A DNA stretch of 49,280 nucleotides from Chroococcus sp. FPU101 (GTDB lineage Bacteria; Cyanobacteriota; Cyanobacteriia; Cyanobacteriales; Microcystaceae). The DNA is taken from contig NZ_BLJI01000032.1 in assembly GCF_017312365.1 (NCBI RefSeq), forward strand, positions 1 through 49,280. Direction: 5' to 3'. The notes below the pieces were generated by a model. It did not search any database. It saw nothing but the letters and a program-made list of their open reading frames with translations, and was not told where the DNA came from. The position numbers and the translations under genes are program-made. Shown one piece after another: positions 33,984-42,986 of this stretch; position 1 is the first letter of the stretch; each line of letters begins with the position of its first letter.

Positions 33984-34640
33984 TTAATAAAACATCAATC
34001 GGCGTAAAATCAAAGCCATCAGGGCTACTGCACAAATAATGATTAGCTGTCCGGGAAAAGGAATGACCGAATAGTTAAAAATAGCAGTTGGTAAACTCGA
34101 TAGGGGAATGCTTTGACGTACCACTGGATGAAAAAGTGATAAACCCCCTAAGTAAACTAAACCACATAAATGAATCACCACCAACCCGCACAATGAGCTA
34201 AAAGCTAATGATTCTAAATTAGTGCGTTTGCGAAAAGCTAACCAACCACATAGCCAGCTACCTGGAATAAAACCGAGTAAATAGCCGAAGCTAGGTTCAG
34301 TTAAATAGTTCCATCCTCCACCTTGAGCGAAAACAGGTACCCAAGCCAAGCCTAACAAAACATAGGCAATTTGGGAGAGTAAACCCGCATTCGGGCCACC
34401 CATACAACCTGTAAGCAAAACCGCCCCAATTTGATAGGTTACACCCAAAGAATAACTCCGAACACCCTGTACTGGCCATGTCCAAGGGAGGCTCGTCATA
34501 AAGACTTCTAAGAAGGTACTAAAAATTGTAAGAATTAAGCCAATAAACGCCCACAAAAATTCATTGGGTATTGAAAGATGAATCAGTGGAGGGCGTGGGT
34601 TAAACCGTTTTTTAGTCTTGTTCGTGCGGTTGATATTCAC
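33984..34640 (-). CDS. bioY: Biotin transporter S component BioY
   Basis: 218 residues with six hydrophobic helices and the BioY signature (TGCMGGPNAGLLSQIAYVLLGL, then GWNYLTEPSFGYLLGFIPG). In ECF transporters it binds biotin in the membrane. The GTG at 34640 gives an overlap of 29 bp with bioB; no closer good start exists before the first helix. Pairing with bioB means the cell both makes and imports biotin. Confidence 0.9.
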   Translation of the reverse strand: MNINRTNKTKKRFNPRPPLIHLSIPNEFLWAFIGLILTIFSTFLEVFMTSLPWTWPVQGVRSYSLGVTYQIGAVLLTGCMGGPNAGLLSQIAYVLLGLAWVPVFAQGGGWNYLTEPSFGYLLGFIPGSWLCGWLAFRKRTNLESLAFSSLCGLVVIHLCGLVYLGGLSLFHPVVRQSIPLSSLPTAIFNYSVIPFPGQLIIICAVALMALILRRLMFY

Positions 34641-35733
34641 CGGGGATAGGGGCCTCTCCTCCCTGTAAACCTAAAGATTTTAGCATAGCATGATCCGCTT
34701 CGGGTGGTTGACCAAGTGTGGTTAAATAATTACCAATGAGCATGGCATTAATTCCCGCTTGTAGCCCTAATTCTTGTAATTCTCCCATAATTGCTTCCCG
34801 TCCCCCCGCATAACGTAGAATTTGAGAAGGGAGAATAAAACGGAAAATGGCGATCGCTTTGACAGCTTCTAGGGGATCTAGTTTAGGAAGATGGTCTAAT
34901 GGTGTGCCAAGTCTAGGGTTTAGAAGATTAATTGGTACTGATTCTACTTCTAATTCTCGCAAAGATAAAGCGAGATCAATGCGATCGTTCCAGCTTTCTC
35001 CCATACCAATAATACCCCCTGTACAAGCTTGGATTCCTGCGGCTTTAAGGTTTTTCACGGTATCAACGCGATCTTGCCAAGTATGGGTTGTTACAATGCT
35101 TGGATAGTAACTCTGGGAAGCCTCTAGATTGTGGTTATATCGCGTTACACCCGCTTCTTTGAGCATTTTTGCTTGATCAAGCGTAATTTCTCCAAGGGCG
35201 CAACAGGGCTTAATATTGACCTCTGAAATGATCTTATGTACGGTGTCTAAAATTTCTTCAAATTCTTTTGATTTCGGGCTATTGTATTTGAGTCCGCGAC
35301 CTTGGGAGACTAAACAAAAGCGTTTAGCCCCAGCTTCGGCTGCTGCTTTAGCGTGTTCGAGGATTTCTGCTTGGGGTTTTAGTCCATAGATGGGTGACTC
35401 AGTTCCCGAATGATGTGCAGACTGGGAACAAAAACTACAATTTTCTGAACAGTTTCCCGACTTAATATTGACGATACTACAGAGATCGACGGTTTGACCA
35501 CAACAAGATTGACGAATGCGATCGGCTGCTTCACATAGGAGTAAAATACGATCGTGACCTTCAATTTGAGTCAGAAGTAATGCTTCTTCTTTCGTCAGTT
35601 GTTTACCTGAAATGACCAAAGATGCAAGCTGCTGTAACCACGTTTTGATGTCTGTATCGGTTGGAAGTGATAAAACTGATGTTTGAACCACGTTTAAAAG
35701 ATGCCCTACTCGGAAATACCAGCATTTTATCAT
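34612..35733 (-). CDS. bioB: Biotin synthase
   Basis: 373 residues, radical SAM enzyme that inserts sulfur into dethiobiotin. The SAM-binding cluster cysteines are C95, C99 and C102 (SGNCSENCSFCSQ). Further Cys and Arg ligands of the second cluster lie in KPCCALGEI, QACTGGIIGMGE and ILRYAGGREA. The first ~20 residues are poorly conserved, so the true start may be a little downstream of the ATG at 35733; an AGAGG motif is at the right distance for that ATG. First gene of bioB-bioY-lspA. Confidence 0.94.
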   Translation of the reverse strand: MIKCWYFRVGHLLNVVQTSVLSLPTDTDIKTWLQQLASLVISGKQLTKEEALLLTQIEGHDRILLLCEAADRIRQSCCGQTVDLCSIVNIKSGNCSENCSFCSQSAHHSGTESPIYGLKPQAEILEHAKAAAEAGAKRFCLVSQGRGLKYNSPKSKEFEEILDTVHKIISEVNIKPCCALGEITLDQAKMLKEAGVTRYNHNLEASQSYYPSIVTTHTWQDRVDTVKNLKAAGIQACTGGIIGMGESWNDRIDLALSLRELEVESVPINLLNPRLGTPLDHLPKLDPLEAVKAIAIFRFILPSQILRYAGGREAIMGELQELGLQAGINAMLIGNYLTTLGQPPEADHAMLKSLGLQGGEAPIPGEYQPHEQD

Positions 35734-35947
35734 TAGACTAGACCTCTCGATCTTTGTCTCGTCCTAAAATCGACATCATCGGAACTATGCTTATAAGTTT
35801 TCTATAGATTCAATAGAAAATTGTTATAATCTTTAGCGATATTTAATGTTTTTAAAAATAATTTGCACTAAACAATCAAAGCTCACACCAGAACACCAAT
35901 AAACCATCATAATAAAATTGTGGCTTGTTGTTCGGATAGGGTTAATT

Positions 35948-36826
35948 ATGTCAAAAAGAGCATTGCTAATTATTAACCGTCATGCACGTAAAGGAAAACA
36001 ATACTTTGCACAAGTTGTAGATATTCTGCATGATTTGGAATTTGAATGTATTACAATTCCCCTTAAATCAACAGAGCAACTCACACAAGATATTCATCGT
36101 TACGGAAAACAAGTTGACCTTGTGATTATTGGCGGGGGTGATGGTACACTCAATGGTATTGTCGATACTTTGGTCGATTTACAACTTCCTTTAGGCATTT
36201 TACCCCTTGGGACAGCCAATGATCTAGCACGAACTTTATCTATTCCACTTGATATTTCTGATGCTTGTCGAGTTATCGCCGATGGTTATCTTAAACCCAT
36301 TGATTTAGGATGGGTGAATGGCAAACATTTTTTTAACGTTGCTAGTTTAGGGTTAGGAGTAAAAATTACTCAAAAACTGACTAAAGGTGCAAAACGTCGT
36401 TGGGGTGTTCTCGCTTATCTTGCTACAGCGATGAAAGTTTTATCACAAACTCGTCCCTTTCATGCTGATATTATCGTCAATGGAGAAGCAACAAAGGTTA
36501 AAACGATTCAAATTGCTGTAGGAAATGGGCGATATTATGGGGGAGGAATGACTATTGCTGCTGATGCGACAATTGACGATCGTAGATTAGATTTATACAG
36601 TCTAGAATTGGAACACTGGTGGCAAATTTTCCCTCTTTTAAAAACATTTCCCAAAGGAGAACACGGGTTATTACCTTGGGTACAAACTTGGTCTGGAGAA
36701 GAAATAGAAATACGCACACGCAAAGAACATACGATTAATACTGATGGTGAATTAACAACGGTGACTCCTGCTGTTTTTCGCGTCATTCCTAAAGCATTAA
36801 ATGTTTTTGTGCCACAGGAAGGCTAA
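35948..36826 (+). CDS. YegS/diacylglycerol-kinase-like lipid kinase
   Basis: 292 residues of the DAGK catalytic family. Visible: RALLIINRHARKGK, the nucleotide-binding IGGGDGTLNG (61-70), LGILPLGTANDLARTL and DGELTTVTPAVFRV near the end. It phosphorylates a lipid such as diacylglycerol; substrate not determined. An in-frame TTG at 35918 would add ten residues, but the ATG at 35948 is the family-like start. Its stop overlaps that of hpnB by four bases in convergent orientation. Confidence 0.88.
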   Translation: MSKRALLIINRHARKGKQYFAQVVDILHDLEFECITIPLKSTEQLTQDIHRYGKQVDLVIIGGGDGTLNGIVDTLVDLQLPLGILPLGTANDLARTLSIPLDISDACRVIADGYLKPIDLGWVNGKHFFNVASLGLGVKITQKLTKGAKRRWGVLAYLATAMKVLSQTRPFHADIIVNGEATKVKTIQIAVGNGRYYGGGMTIAADATIDDRRLDLYSLELEHWWQIFPLLKTFPKGEHGLLPWVQTWSGEEIEIRTRKEHTINTDGELTTVTPAVFRVIPKALNVFVPQEG

Positions 36827-38013
36827 TCAAAATTATAAACTCTTCCTTTCCATCCTCCACCCTTTCCTTGCCAATATCTTATTGCCGAATCAATGGTCAT
36901 GAGAGTATAAAGAAAGGCAATTACAGGTAAACTAAATGCCCACAGAGGAGAACATTTGTATAATTTTAAGGTTGGCCAATAAGATAACGCCATCAGTAAC
37001 CAAATAATTAACCCGATGACCAAAATGATTTGATTATTTAGAATAATTCCTAGAATAATACTGAGGGGAGATATTAAATAAGTCATTACCATTCCTAAAA
37101 CCGTTCCAACGAGCAATAAACTAGAATAATTAAGCTGTGTAAAAGCGGTTCTAGCGATCAGATCCCAAATTGATTTTAATGTTGGATAATCTCTTAAACT
37201 AAAAGTCGCGTCTGTTAAGCCTAACCAAATTCCTTTAGTGTCAAGATTAGGGTAATTTTGGATATATTTTTTGACTTCAGTTGCTAGTGTACAATCATCA
37301 ATAAGAGCAGTTTTTAGAATTTCAATCCCACCAATTTTTTCTAAGATATCTCGTCGAATGAGAATACATCCACCTGCAGCAGCAGCCATCTTATTTTTAG
37401 GATTATTTGCCCAAGAAAACGGATAGAGTTTCTCGAAAAAGTAAACAAAAGCAGGAATCAAAAAACGTTCCCAAAAACTTTCATATTTTAGTAAAACCAT
37501 TAGAGAAACTAAGGCTAATTTTTCTTGTTCTGCTTTCGTGACCAGTTGTGATAAATTTAATAAATCATGTTGAATATCGGCATCAGTAAACAGAATATAT
37601 TTAGCCGTTATTTCTTGAGATTGTATGTAGTTTAAACCTTGTTGCATTGCCCACAGTTTTCCAGACCATCCAGAGGGTAACGGTTCACCTTTAATTACAT
37701 TGATTCGTTCAAATTGATTTAATTTATTACTGATTTCTAAAGCAATTTTGCCAGTTCCATCTGTACTTTGATCATCAACTAAAATTATTTTAAAATCACC
37801 TGTATATTGTTGTTTAAGTAAAGAAGGTAAGCTAATAGGAATTGTATCAGCTTCATTTCTGGCAGGAATGACAGCACAAACCGATGGATAATCATTCTCT
37901 AATTTAAAATTAGGTTTTAATTTCTGATTCGATAACCAATAACCCCCACGAAAAAAAATTAAATAAATCCAAATGAATAAAGATATTAGGGAAAGAATGA
38001 ATAAAAATTGCAT
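36823..38013 (-). CDS. hpnB: Hopene-associated glycosyltransferase HpnB
   Basis: 396 residues. An N-terminal membrane helix leads to a family 2 glycosyltransferase: PSVCAVIPARNEADTI, LVDDQSTDGTG (79-88), FTDADIQHD and a DDCTLATEVKKY acceptor motif, then three C-terminal helices. The sequence matches HpnB, a putative hopanoid glycosyltransferase. The squalene-hopene cyclase gene starts 1.2 kb further on, divergent, with a Uma2/DUF29 pair in between. Role in hopanoid decoration is inferred from this link. Confidence 0.85.
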   Translation of the reverse strand: MQFLFILSLISLFIWIYLIFFRGGYWLSNQKLKPNFKLENDYPSVCAVIPARNEADTIPISLPSLLKQQYTGDFKIILVDDQSTDGTGKIALEISNKLNQFERINVIKGEPLPSGWSGKLWAMQQGLNYIQSQEITAKYILFTDADIQHDLLNLSQLVTKAEQEKLALVSLMVLLKYESFWERFLIPAFVYFFEKLYPFSWANNPKNKMAAAAGGCILIRRDILEKIGGIEILKTALIDDCTLATEVKKYIQNYPNLDTKGIWLGLTDATFSLRDYPTLKSIWDLIARTAFTQLNYSSLLLVGTVLGMVMTYLISPLSIILGIILNNQIILVIGLIIWLLMALSYWPTLKLYKCSPLWAFSLPVIAFLYTLMTIDSAIRYWQGKGGGWKGRVYNFD

Positions 38014-38079
38014 TGATATCTAACTCAGCTTATTTTGGCTATAGTATACTTGAATAAAGATAATTTTAGACGAGAGTTT

Positions 38080-38628
38080 ATGAAAATTTTAGCCAAGTGG
38101 ACAATCGAAGAATATCACCAGATGATTGAGGCAGGAATATTAGACGATCGTAAGGTAGAATTATTAGCAGGTGAGATTATCGAAATGAGTCCAGAAAAAC
38201 CCATCCACTATAATACAACTCGTCGCGGTGTATCTTATTTGGAACAATTGTTCAAAAATTTAGCAGAAATTCGTTTTAATGGGCCAATAACCTTAGCTGA
38301 CTCCGAACCCGAACCCGATATCGCAATTGTACGACTTCCCGTTAGTCAATATAATTTTCATCATCCCTATGCTGAAGATATATTTTGGGTAATTGAAGTC
38401 GCAAATAGTAGCCTGAAAAAAGATTTAGAATTAAAACAAACAATTTATGCCAATGCTGGAATACAAGAATATTGGATAATGGATTTATCACAAACAAAAC
38501 TCATTGTTTTTCGAGAACCCAGTAACGGCTATTATCAGAGTCGAGAAGAGTATACAGAAGGTGAAATTAGTTCTTTAGCGTTTCCTGATATTAATATTTC
38601 AGTGACCCAATTACTCGGTTTAAATTGA
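38080..38628 (+). CDS. Uma2 family endonuclease-fold protein
   Basis: 182 residues, intact. LAKWTIEEYHQMIEAGIL, VELLAGEIIEMSPE, DSEPEPDIAIVR, EDIFWVIEVANSS (catalytic Glu) and GIQEYWIMDL follow the family order. An upstream start at 38035 adds 15 poorly matching residues, so ATG at 38080 is preferred. Its closest relative in the window is the truncated gene at 14428. Its stop overlaps that of the DUF29 gene by nine bases, tail to tail. Confidence 0.9.
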   Translation: MKILAKWTIEEYHQMIEAGILDDRKVELLAGEIIEMSPEKPIHYNTTRRGVSYLEQLFKNLAEIRFNGPITLADSEPEPDIAIVRLPVSQYNFHHPYAEDIFWVIEVANSSLKKDLELKQTIYANAGIQEYWIMDLSQTKLIVFREPSNGYYQSREEYTEGEISSLAFPDINISVTQLLGLN

Positions 38629-39075
38629 TTCAGGATAAAAATCTATATCTAAAATTTGTTCAATGGTATCAGAACAAGTTTCAGGCAAACATTTTAAATT
38701 ACTTTTCTTTTTTGCTTGTCGTACTGCTTCAGTATAAACTTCATCTTTGACGCTAAGAAGATAATTGTAAAGAGTTCTAGAACGGAGTAATCTTTTTAAT
38801 TCTGCTCGAAAATTCTCAATCTCCATAGCCCAATGATTTTTACATTCAGGAAGACTCCAATATTGATAGAAAAGAAGATGTTTCAGTAATTGTCGTAAAT
38901 AACTTTCAACTTTTCGACGCTGTTCACTTTCCAAAGCTTCGATCTCCTCGATTAAATGTATAGTGTCTAACTGTGAAAAATCTCCTGACTTTAATTGATT
39001 AGCTGTTTTTTCTAACCAAAGTGTATAATCATCTTCGTAAAGTTGTTCAATAGCTTTAAGATTAATAACACTCAT
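38620..39075 (-). CDS. DUF29 family protein
   Basis: 151 residues, helical, intact. The family markers are YEDDYTLWLEKTANQLKSGDF, HLIEEIEALESEQRRKVESY, LRQLLKHLLFYQYW and a C-terminal DIDFYPE (normally NPDFxPE). No catalytic motif is known. It overlaps the Uma2 gene by nine bases at their 3' ends and is divergent from shc. The same pairing occurs at 45-1090 with a dead DUF29. Confidence 0.88.
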   Translation of the reverse strand: MSVINLKAIEQLYEDDYTLWLEKTANQLKSGDFSQLDTIHLIEEIEALESEQRRKVESYLRQLLKHLLFYQYWSLPECKNHWAMEIENFRAELKRLLRSRTLYNYLLSVKDEVYTEAVRQAKKKSNLKCLPETCSDTIEQILDIDFYPESI

Positions 39076-39183
39076 AACTTAACCCTAGTTTATCCTTCTT
39101 TTATGATATAGGAACTAATAACAAGATCTCTTATCAAAGAATCTATTACAATAAACAAAATAAAGTGAGAGTGAACGGAAAAG

Positions 39184-41115
39184 ATGCAGATACAAGACAA
39201 GGTAACGCAAACAGAAATAATAACACGTAGTCTAGAAGAAGCAATTGCAATCAGTCAAAACCATCTTCTAAGAATTCAATATCCTGATGGTTATTGGTGG
39301 GCTGAACTCGAATCTAATGTTACAATTACGTCTGAAGTCATTTTACTACACAAAATATGGGGAACCGATCAAGAGCGACCTTTACACAAAGCTGAAACCT
39401 ATCTCCGTTCCATGCAAAAAGATCACGGAGGATGGGAACTATTCTACGGTGATGGAGGTGAACTTAGTACCTCAGTAGAAGCCTATATGGCATTAAGATT
39501 ACTAGGAGTCAGTGCAAATGATCCAGTATTACTGAAAGCCAAAGAATTTATTTTAAAACGCGGTGGTATTAGCAAAACTCGTATTTTTACTAAATTTCAT
39601 CTTGCTTTAATTGGTTGCTATGACTGGAAAGGTATTCCATCTATTCCACCTTGGCTCATGTTATTTCCGAATAACTTTCCTTTTACAATTTATGATATGT
39701 CCAGTTGGGCGCGAGGTAGTACGGTTCCTCTATTGATTGTATTTGATAAAAAACCAATTTATCTTACTGATCCTGCCATTAATCTTGATGAACTTTATGC
39801 AGAAGGAAAAGAAAACGTTAAATATGCACTGCCAAAAAACAATAATTGGGGCGATATTTTCCTAACCCTAGATAAAATCTTCAAATGGACAGAAAAAAAT
39901 CATCTTGTACCGTTTCACCAAAAAAGCCTCAAAGTTGCCGAAAAATGGATCATAGAAAGACAAGAAGATAGCGGCGACTGGGGCGGAATCATCCCTGCAA
40001 TGCTAAATTCATTATTAGCCTTACGATCGCTCAACTATGACTTATATGACCCCATCGTACAACGCGGTATCAAAGCGGTTGACAACTTTTCCATTGAAAC
40101 AGAACAAACCTATCGAGTACAACCCTGTGTATCCCCTGTATGGGACACTGCATGGTGTTTGCGAGGCTTAGTGGAGTCTGGTTTAAACCCCGATCATCCT
40201 GCTTTGGTTCGGGGCGCACAATGGCTACTCGATCAACAAATTTTAGACTATGGTGACTGGCAGATCAAGAATAAAGAAGGACAACCTGGCGGCTGGGCGT
40301 TTGAATTTGAAAACCGTTTCTATCCAGATCTTGATGACTCTGCGGTTGTCGTTATGGCATTACATGGCGTAATGATGCCCAATGAAAAAATTAAACATGG
40401 CGCAATAAAAAGATGTTTGCAATGGATGGCTACCATGCAGTGTAAAACGGGTGGATGGGCAGCATTTGATAAAGATAATGATCAAGCGTGGTTAAATGAA
40501 GTCCCCTACGGTGATCTCAAAGCCATGATCGATCCGAGTACCGCCGATGTCACCGCTAGAGTCTTAGAAATGTTAGGGGCTTGTGGTTTAAGCATGGATG
40601 CAAACCGAGTCAAAAAAGCTTTAGCCTTTCTTGACAAAGAACAAGAAACCGATGGTAGTTGGTTTGGGCGTTGGGGGGTTAATTATTTATATGGTACCAG
40701 TGGGGTGATCTCTGCATTAGCCGTTATTGCGCCACAAACTCACAAAAACCAAATAGAAAAAGGCGTTAACTGGTTACTAGAAAAACAAAACCCTGATGGG
40801 GGATGGGGTGAAACCTGTCAAACCTATCGAGAACCCACCCTACGAGGTAAAGGAGTTAGTACCGCATCCCAAACCGCTTGGGCATTAATTGGCTTATTAG
40901 ATGCAGGGATGGCAACGCAAACATGGGCGAAAACTGCTATTGAGAAAGGAATTCAGTATCTAATGTCTACGCAAAATAGCGATGGAACATGGGATGAGGA
41001 AGAATTTACTGGGACTGGATTCCCAAGTCATTTCTACATTCGCTACCATATGTATTATCAATATTTTCCGCTAATTGCTTTGGGACGATATCAAAAGTTA
41101 AAAGAGCAATTTTAA
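39184..41115 (+). CDS. shc: Squalene-hopene cyclase
   Basis: 643 residues, an integral monotopic cyclase turning squalene into hopene, the first step of hopanoid synthesis. The protonating DxDD motif is D382-L-D384-D385 (RFYPDLDDSAVVV). Several QW-type repeats are visible (QNHLLRIQYPDGYWW, QWMATMQCKTGGWAAFD, LEKQNPDGGWGE, MSTQNSDGTWDE). Length agrees with the family. ATG at 39184, with a weak AAAAGA upstream. HpnB lies nearby. Confidence 0.96.
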   Translation: MQIQDKVTQTEIITRSLEEAIAISQNHLLRIQYPDGYWWAELESNVTITSEVILLHKIWGTDQERPLHKAETYLRSMQKDHGGWELFYGDGGELSTSVEAYMALRLLGVSANDPVLLKAKEFILKRGGISKTRIFTKFHLALIGCYDWKGIPSIPPWLMLFPNNFPFTIYDMSSWARGSTVPLLIVFDKKPIYLTDPAINLDELYAEGKENVKYALPKNNNWGDIFLTLDKIFKWTEKNHLVPFHQKSLKVAEKWIIERQEDSGDWGGIIPAMLNSLLALRSLNYDLYDPIVQRGIKAVDNFSIETEQTYRVQPCVSPVWDTAWCLRGLVESGLNPDHPALVRGAQWLLDQQILDYGDWQIKNKEGQPGGWAFEFENRFYPDLDDSAVVVMALHGVMMPNEKIKHGAIKRCLQWMATMQCKTGGWAAFDKDNDQAWLNEVPYGDLKAMIDPSTADVTARVLEMLGACGLSMDANRVKKALAFLDKEQETDGSWFGRWGVNYLYGTSGVISALAVIAPQTHKNQIEKGVNWLLEKQNPDGGWGETCQTYREPTLRGKGVSTASQTAWALIGLLDAGMATQTWAKTAIEKGIQYLMSTQNSDGTWDEEEFTGTGFPSHFYIRYHMYYQYFPLIALGRYQKLKEQF

Positions 41116-41138
41116 AGCCTTTTCACTGATATTTAAAG

Positions 41139-41165
41139 TAGGTGGGCTAGACTCACCTATTTTTT
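41139..41165 (+). terminator. Rho-independent terminator after shc
   Basis: Stem TAGGTG (41139-41144) / CACCTA (41154-41159), extended by two inner pairs (one wobble), then TTTTTT. It is 24 bp past the shc stop. Confidence 0.75.
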
Positions 41166-41354
41166 GTTAATAAATTAAAGCAATAACTTGTAGGGTAAGG
41201 GTCGCCATATCACTACATGATTCTGATTTCAGAAAAAGATTAGCGGAATATCATAACACTTTTGATAAGTATAGAATATAACTTTTGACAGGTCTTTTCA
41301 AGAGAAAAATTAATTAATTTTAATAGATAAAGAATACGAATTATAGGTAATCAC

Positions 41355-41888
41355 ATGGTTCAATCTCAAGCAATTTCCGAATCAAAGGATAATCCCAGAG
41401 ATCCCAGAAATAAAGAAGTAGTTTACCCCGCTTTTAATGATCCACAACGCGGCAATTTAGAAACCCCCATTAATGCTTCTGGTCTTGCTAAAGCGTATAT
41501 CAATAACTTACCCGCATATCGACGTGGACTTTCTCCACTACGTCGCGGTTTAGAAGTTGGGATGGCACACGGTTACTGGTTAATTGGCCCCTTTGCTACC
41601 TTTAGCCCCTTACGCGGTACAGAAGTAGCCTACACAACAGCACTTTTATCCGTGATCAGTATACTTATTATTTCAACCCTTGCTATTTCCCTTTACGCGA
41701 GTGTTCAGAAGCCTGTTTCACAACCTATTGTAACCGCCCCTAATATTCCAGATGCTTTTAAAACTCAAGAAGGTTGGAATGAGTATGCAAGCGGTTTCTT
41801 GATCGGTGGCATCGGTGGTGCATTATTTGCTTATCTACTCTTAACCCTTGTTATCAGCAAATTTTTCTACGATTATGTCATTCGATAA
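41355..41888 (+). CDS. psaL: Photosystem I reaction center subunit XI
   Basis: 177 residues. The family order is visible: an N-terminal hydrophilic part (YPAFNDPQRGNLETPINAS), LPAYRRGLSPLRRGLEVGMAHGYW, then GPFATFSPLRGTEVAYT, followed by hydrophobic helices (ALLSVISILIISTLAISLYA; GFLIGGIGGALFAYLLL). PsaL is a thylakoid membrane protein needed for PSI trimers. Single gene; psaI is not adjacent on this side. AT-rich upstream sequence carries a TTGACA at 41285. Confidence 0.96.
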   Translation: MVQSQAISESKDNPRDPRNKEVVYPAFNDPQRGNLETPINASGLAKAYINNLPAYRRGLSPLRRGLEVGMAHGYWLIGPFATFSPLRGTEVAYTTALLSVISILIISTLAISLYASVQKPVSQPIVTAPNIPDAFKTQEGWNEYASGFLIGGIGGALFAYLLLTLVISKFFYDYVIR

Positions 41889-41901
41889 GTCATAATTCTG
41901 C

Positions 41902-42002
41902 CAGGGAATAAAATTCCTGTCTAAATATGCGTTTATTCGGTTAAAACCGACTCTAGTCCATTAAAATGGACTTTTGCTATTAGACAGTGAATAAATTCAC
42001 TG
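41902..42002. repeat. Cluster of four short palindromes
   Basis: Four hairpin units in 101 bp: CAGGGAAT/ATTCCTG (41902-41919), TCGGTT-AA-AACCGA (41937-41950), AGTCCATT-AA-AATGGACT (41955-41972) and CAGTGAAT-AA-ATTCACTG (41985-42002). Each has an A-rich tip of two or three bases; stem sequences differ. This belongs to a class of repeated intergenic palindromes common in cyanobacteria, and may close psaL transcription. Confidence 0.75.
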
Positions 42003-42053
42003 GCGTTATAAAAAGCGCAAACTATAATTCAAAAATAAACAGCAATTTATTTA

Positions 42054-42920
42054 ATGATATCTCTAGAACGCCAATTTTATTTAGGTTGTGCTGTTTGGTC
42101 ATATAAAGGTTGGCTAGGTTCATTCTATCCCCTTAAAACACCTGCTAAAGATTTTCTCTCACTTTACAGTCAACGACTAACGACAGTAGAAGGAAATACA
42201 ACTTTTTATGCAGTTCCCGATGAAAAAACCGTAAAACGATGGAAAGAAGAAACCGCAAATGAGTTTAAATTTGTGCCAAAATTTCCCAAAACAATTACCC
42301 ATGAAGGGTTATTACAACCTAAGATAGTTGACGCAATTGCATTTCTCGAACGGATGAGAAAATTAGGTGATCGTTTGGGTTCTGTATTTATCCAACTTCC
42401 ACCCAGTTATAGTCCGAATTATTTGGAAGATCTATCCTTATTTCTGTCAGTCCTCGCGACACAAAACATTAAATTAGCTTTAGAAGTTCGTCATCCTAGT
42501 TGGTTTAAAGAACCGTATTCAGAAAAACTAAAAAACTTACTCGAAAATCATCATATTGCTAGAGTGTTATTAGATACACGTCCTATTTATAACGCCCCAA
42601 GTGACCCACAGATTAACTCAGAACGGCGTAAACCACAAGTACCTCTACAGCCTCATGTTACTGCTAATTTTACTTTAGTTCGTTTTATCAGTCATCCTGA
42701 GCGACAATGGAATCAAGCTTATTTAGATGAGTGGGTTAAACAATTAGATCAATGGTTAAAACAGGGAATAACTGTTTACTTTTTTGTCCATTGTCCAATA
42801 GAAGATCATTCACCGCATACAGCACGTTATTTTCAAGAATTATTAGAAAAATCGGGTGTTGATGTTCCTCCTTTACCTTGGAATGAACTTGAGAAGTTAG
42901 AACAGTTAAATTTATTTTGA
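42054..42920 (+). CDS. DUF72 (YecE-like) protein
   Basis: 288 residues. TIM-barrel-type DUF72 family: FYLGCAVWSYKGWLGSFYP, TTVEGNTTFYAVPDEKTVKRW, EFKFVPKFPKTITHE, LGSVFIQLPPSYSPN, LALEVRHPSWF and YFFVHCPIEDHSPHTARYF are the conserved blocks in order. The biochemical role of DUF72 proteins is not established. ATG at 42054 follows an AGCAATT with no strong ribosome binding site. Confidence 0.93.
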   Translation: MISLERQFYLGCAVWSYKGWLGSFYPLKTPAKDFLSLYSQRLTTVEGNTTFYAVPDEKTVKRWKEETANEFKFVPKFPKTITHEGLLQPKIVDAIAFLERMRKLGDRLGSVFIQLPPSYSPNYLEDLSLFLSVLATQNIKLALEVRHPSWFKEPYSEKLKNLLENHHIARVLLDTRPIYNAPSDPQINSERRKPQVPLQPHVTANFTLVRFISHPERQWNQAYLDEWVKQLDQWLKQGITVYFFVHCPIEDHSPHTARYFQELLEKSGVDVPPLPWNELEKLEQLNLF

Positions 42921-42986
42921 AAACATGGTGATTTCCCACTCATTTTAGGGAACTCTTGTAAAAAAAGCTTACTATTAGCAAATTTT

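Noticed and set aside
35734-35917. Riboswitch or BirA operator before bioB
   Set aside because: I searched the 184 bp by eye and found no conserved fold or clear palindrome.
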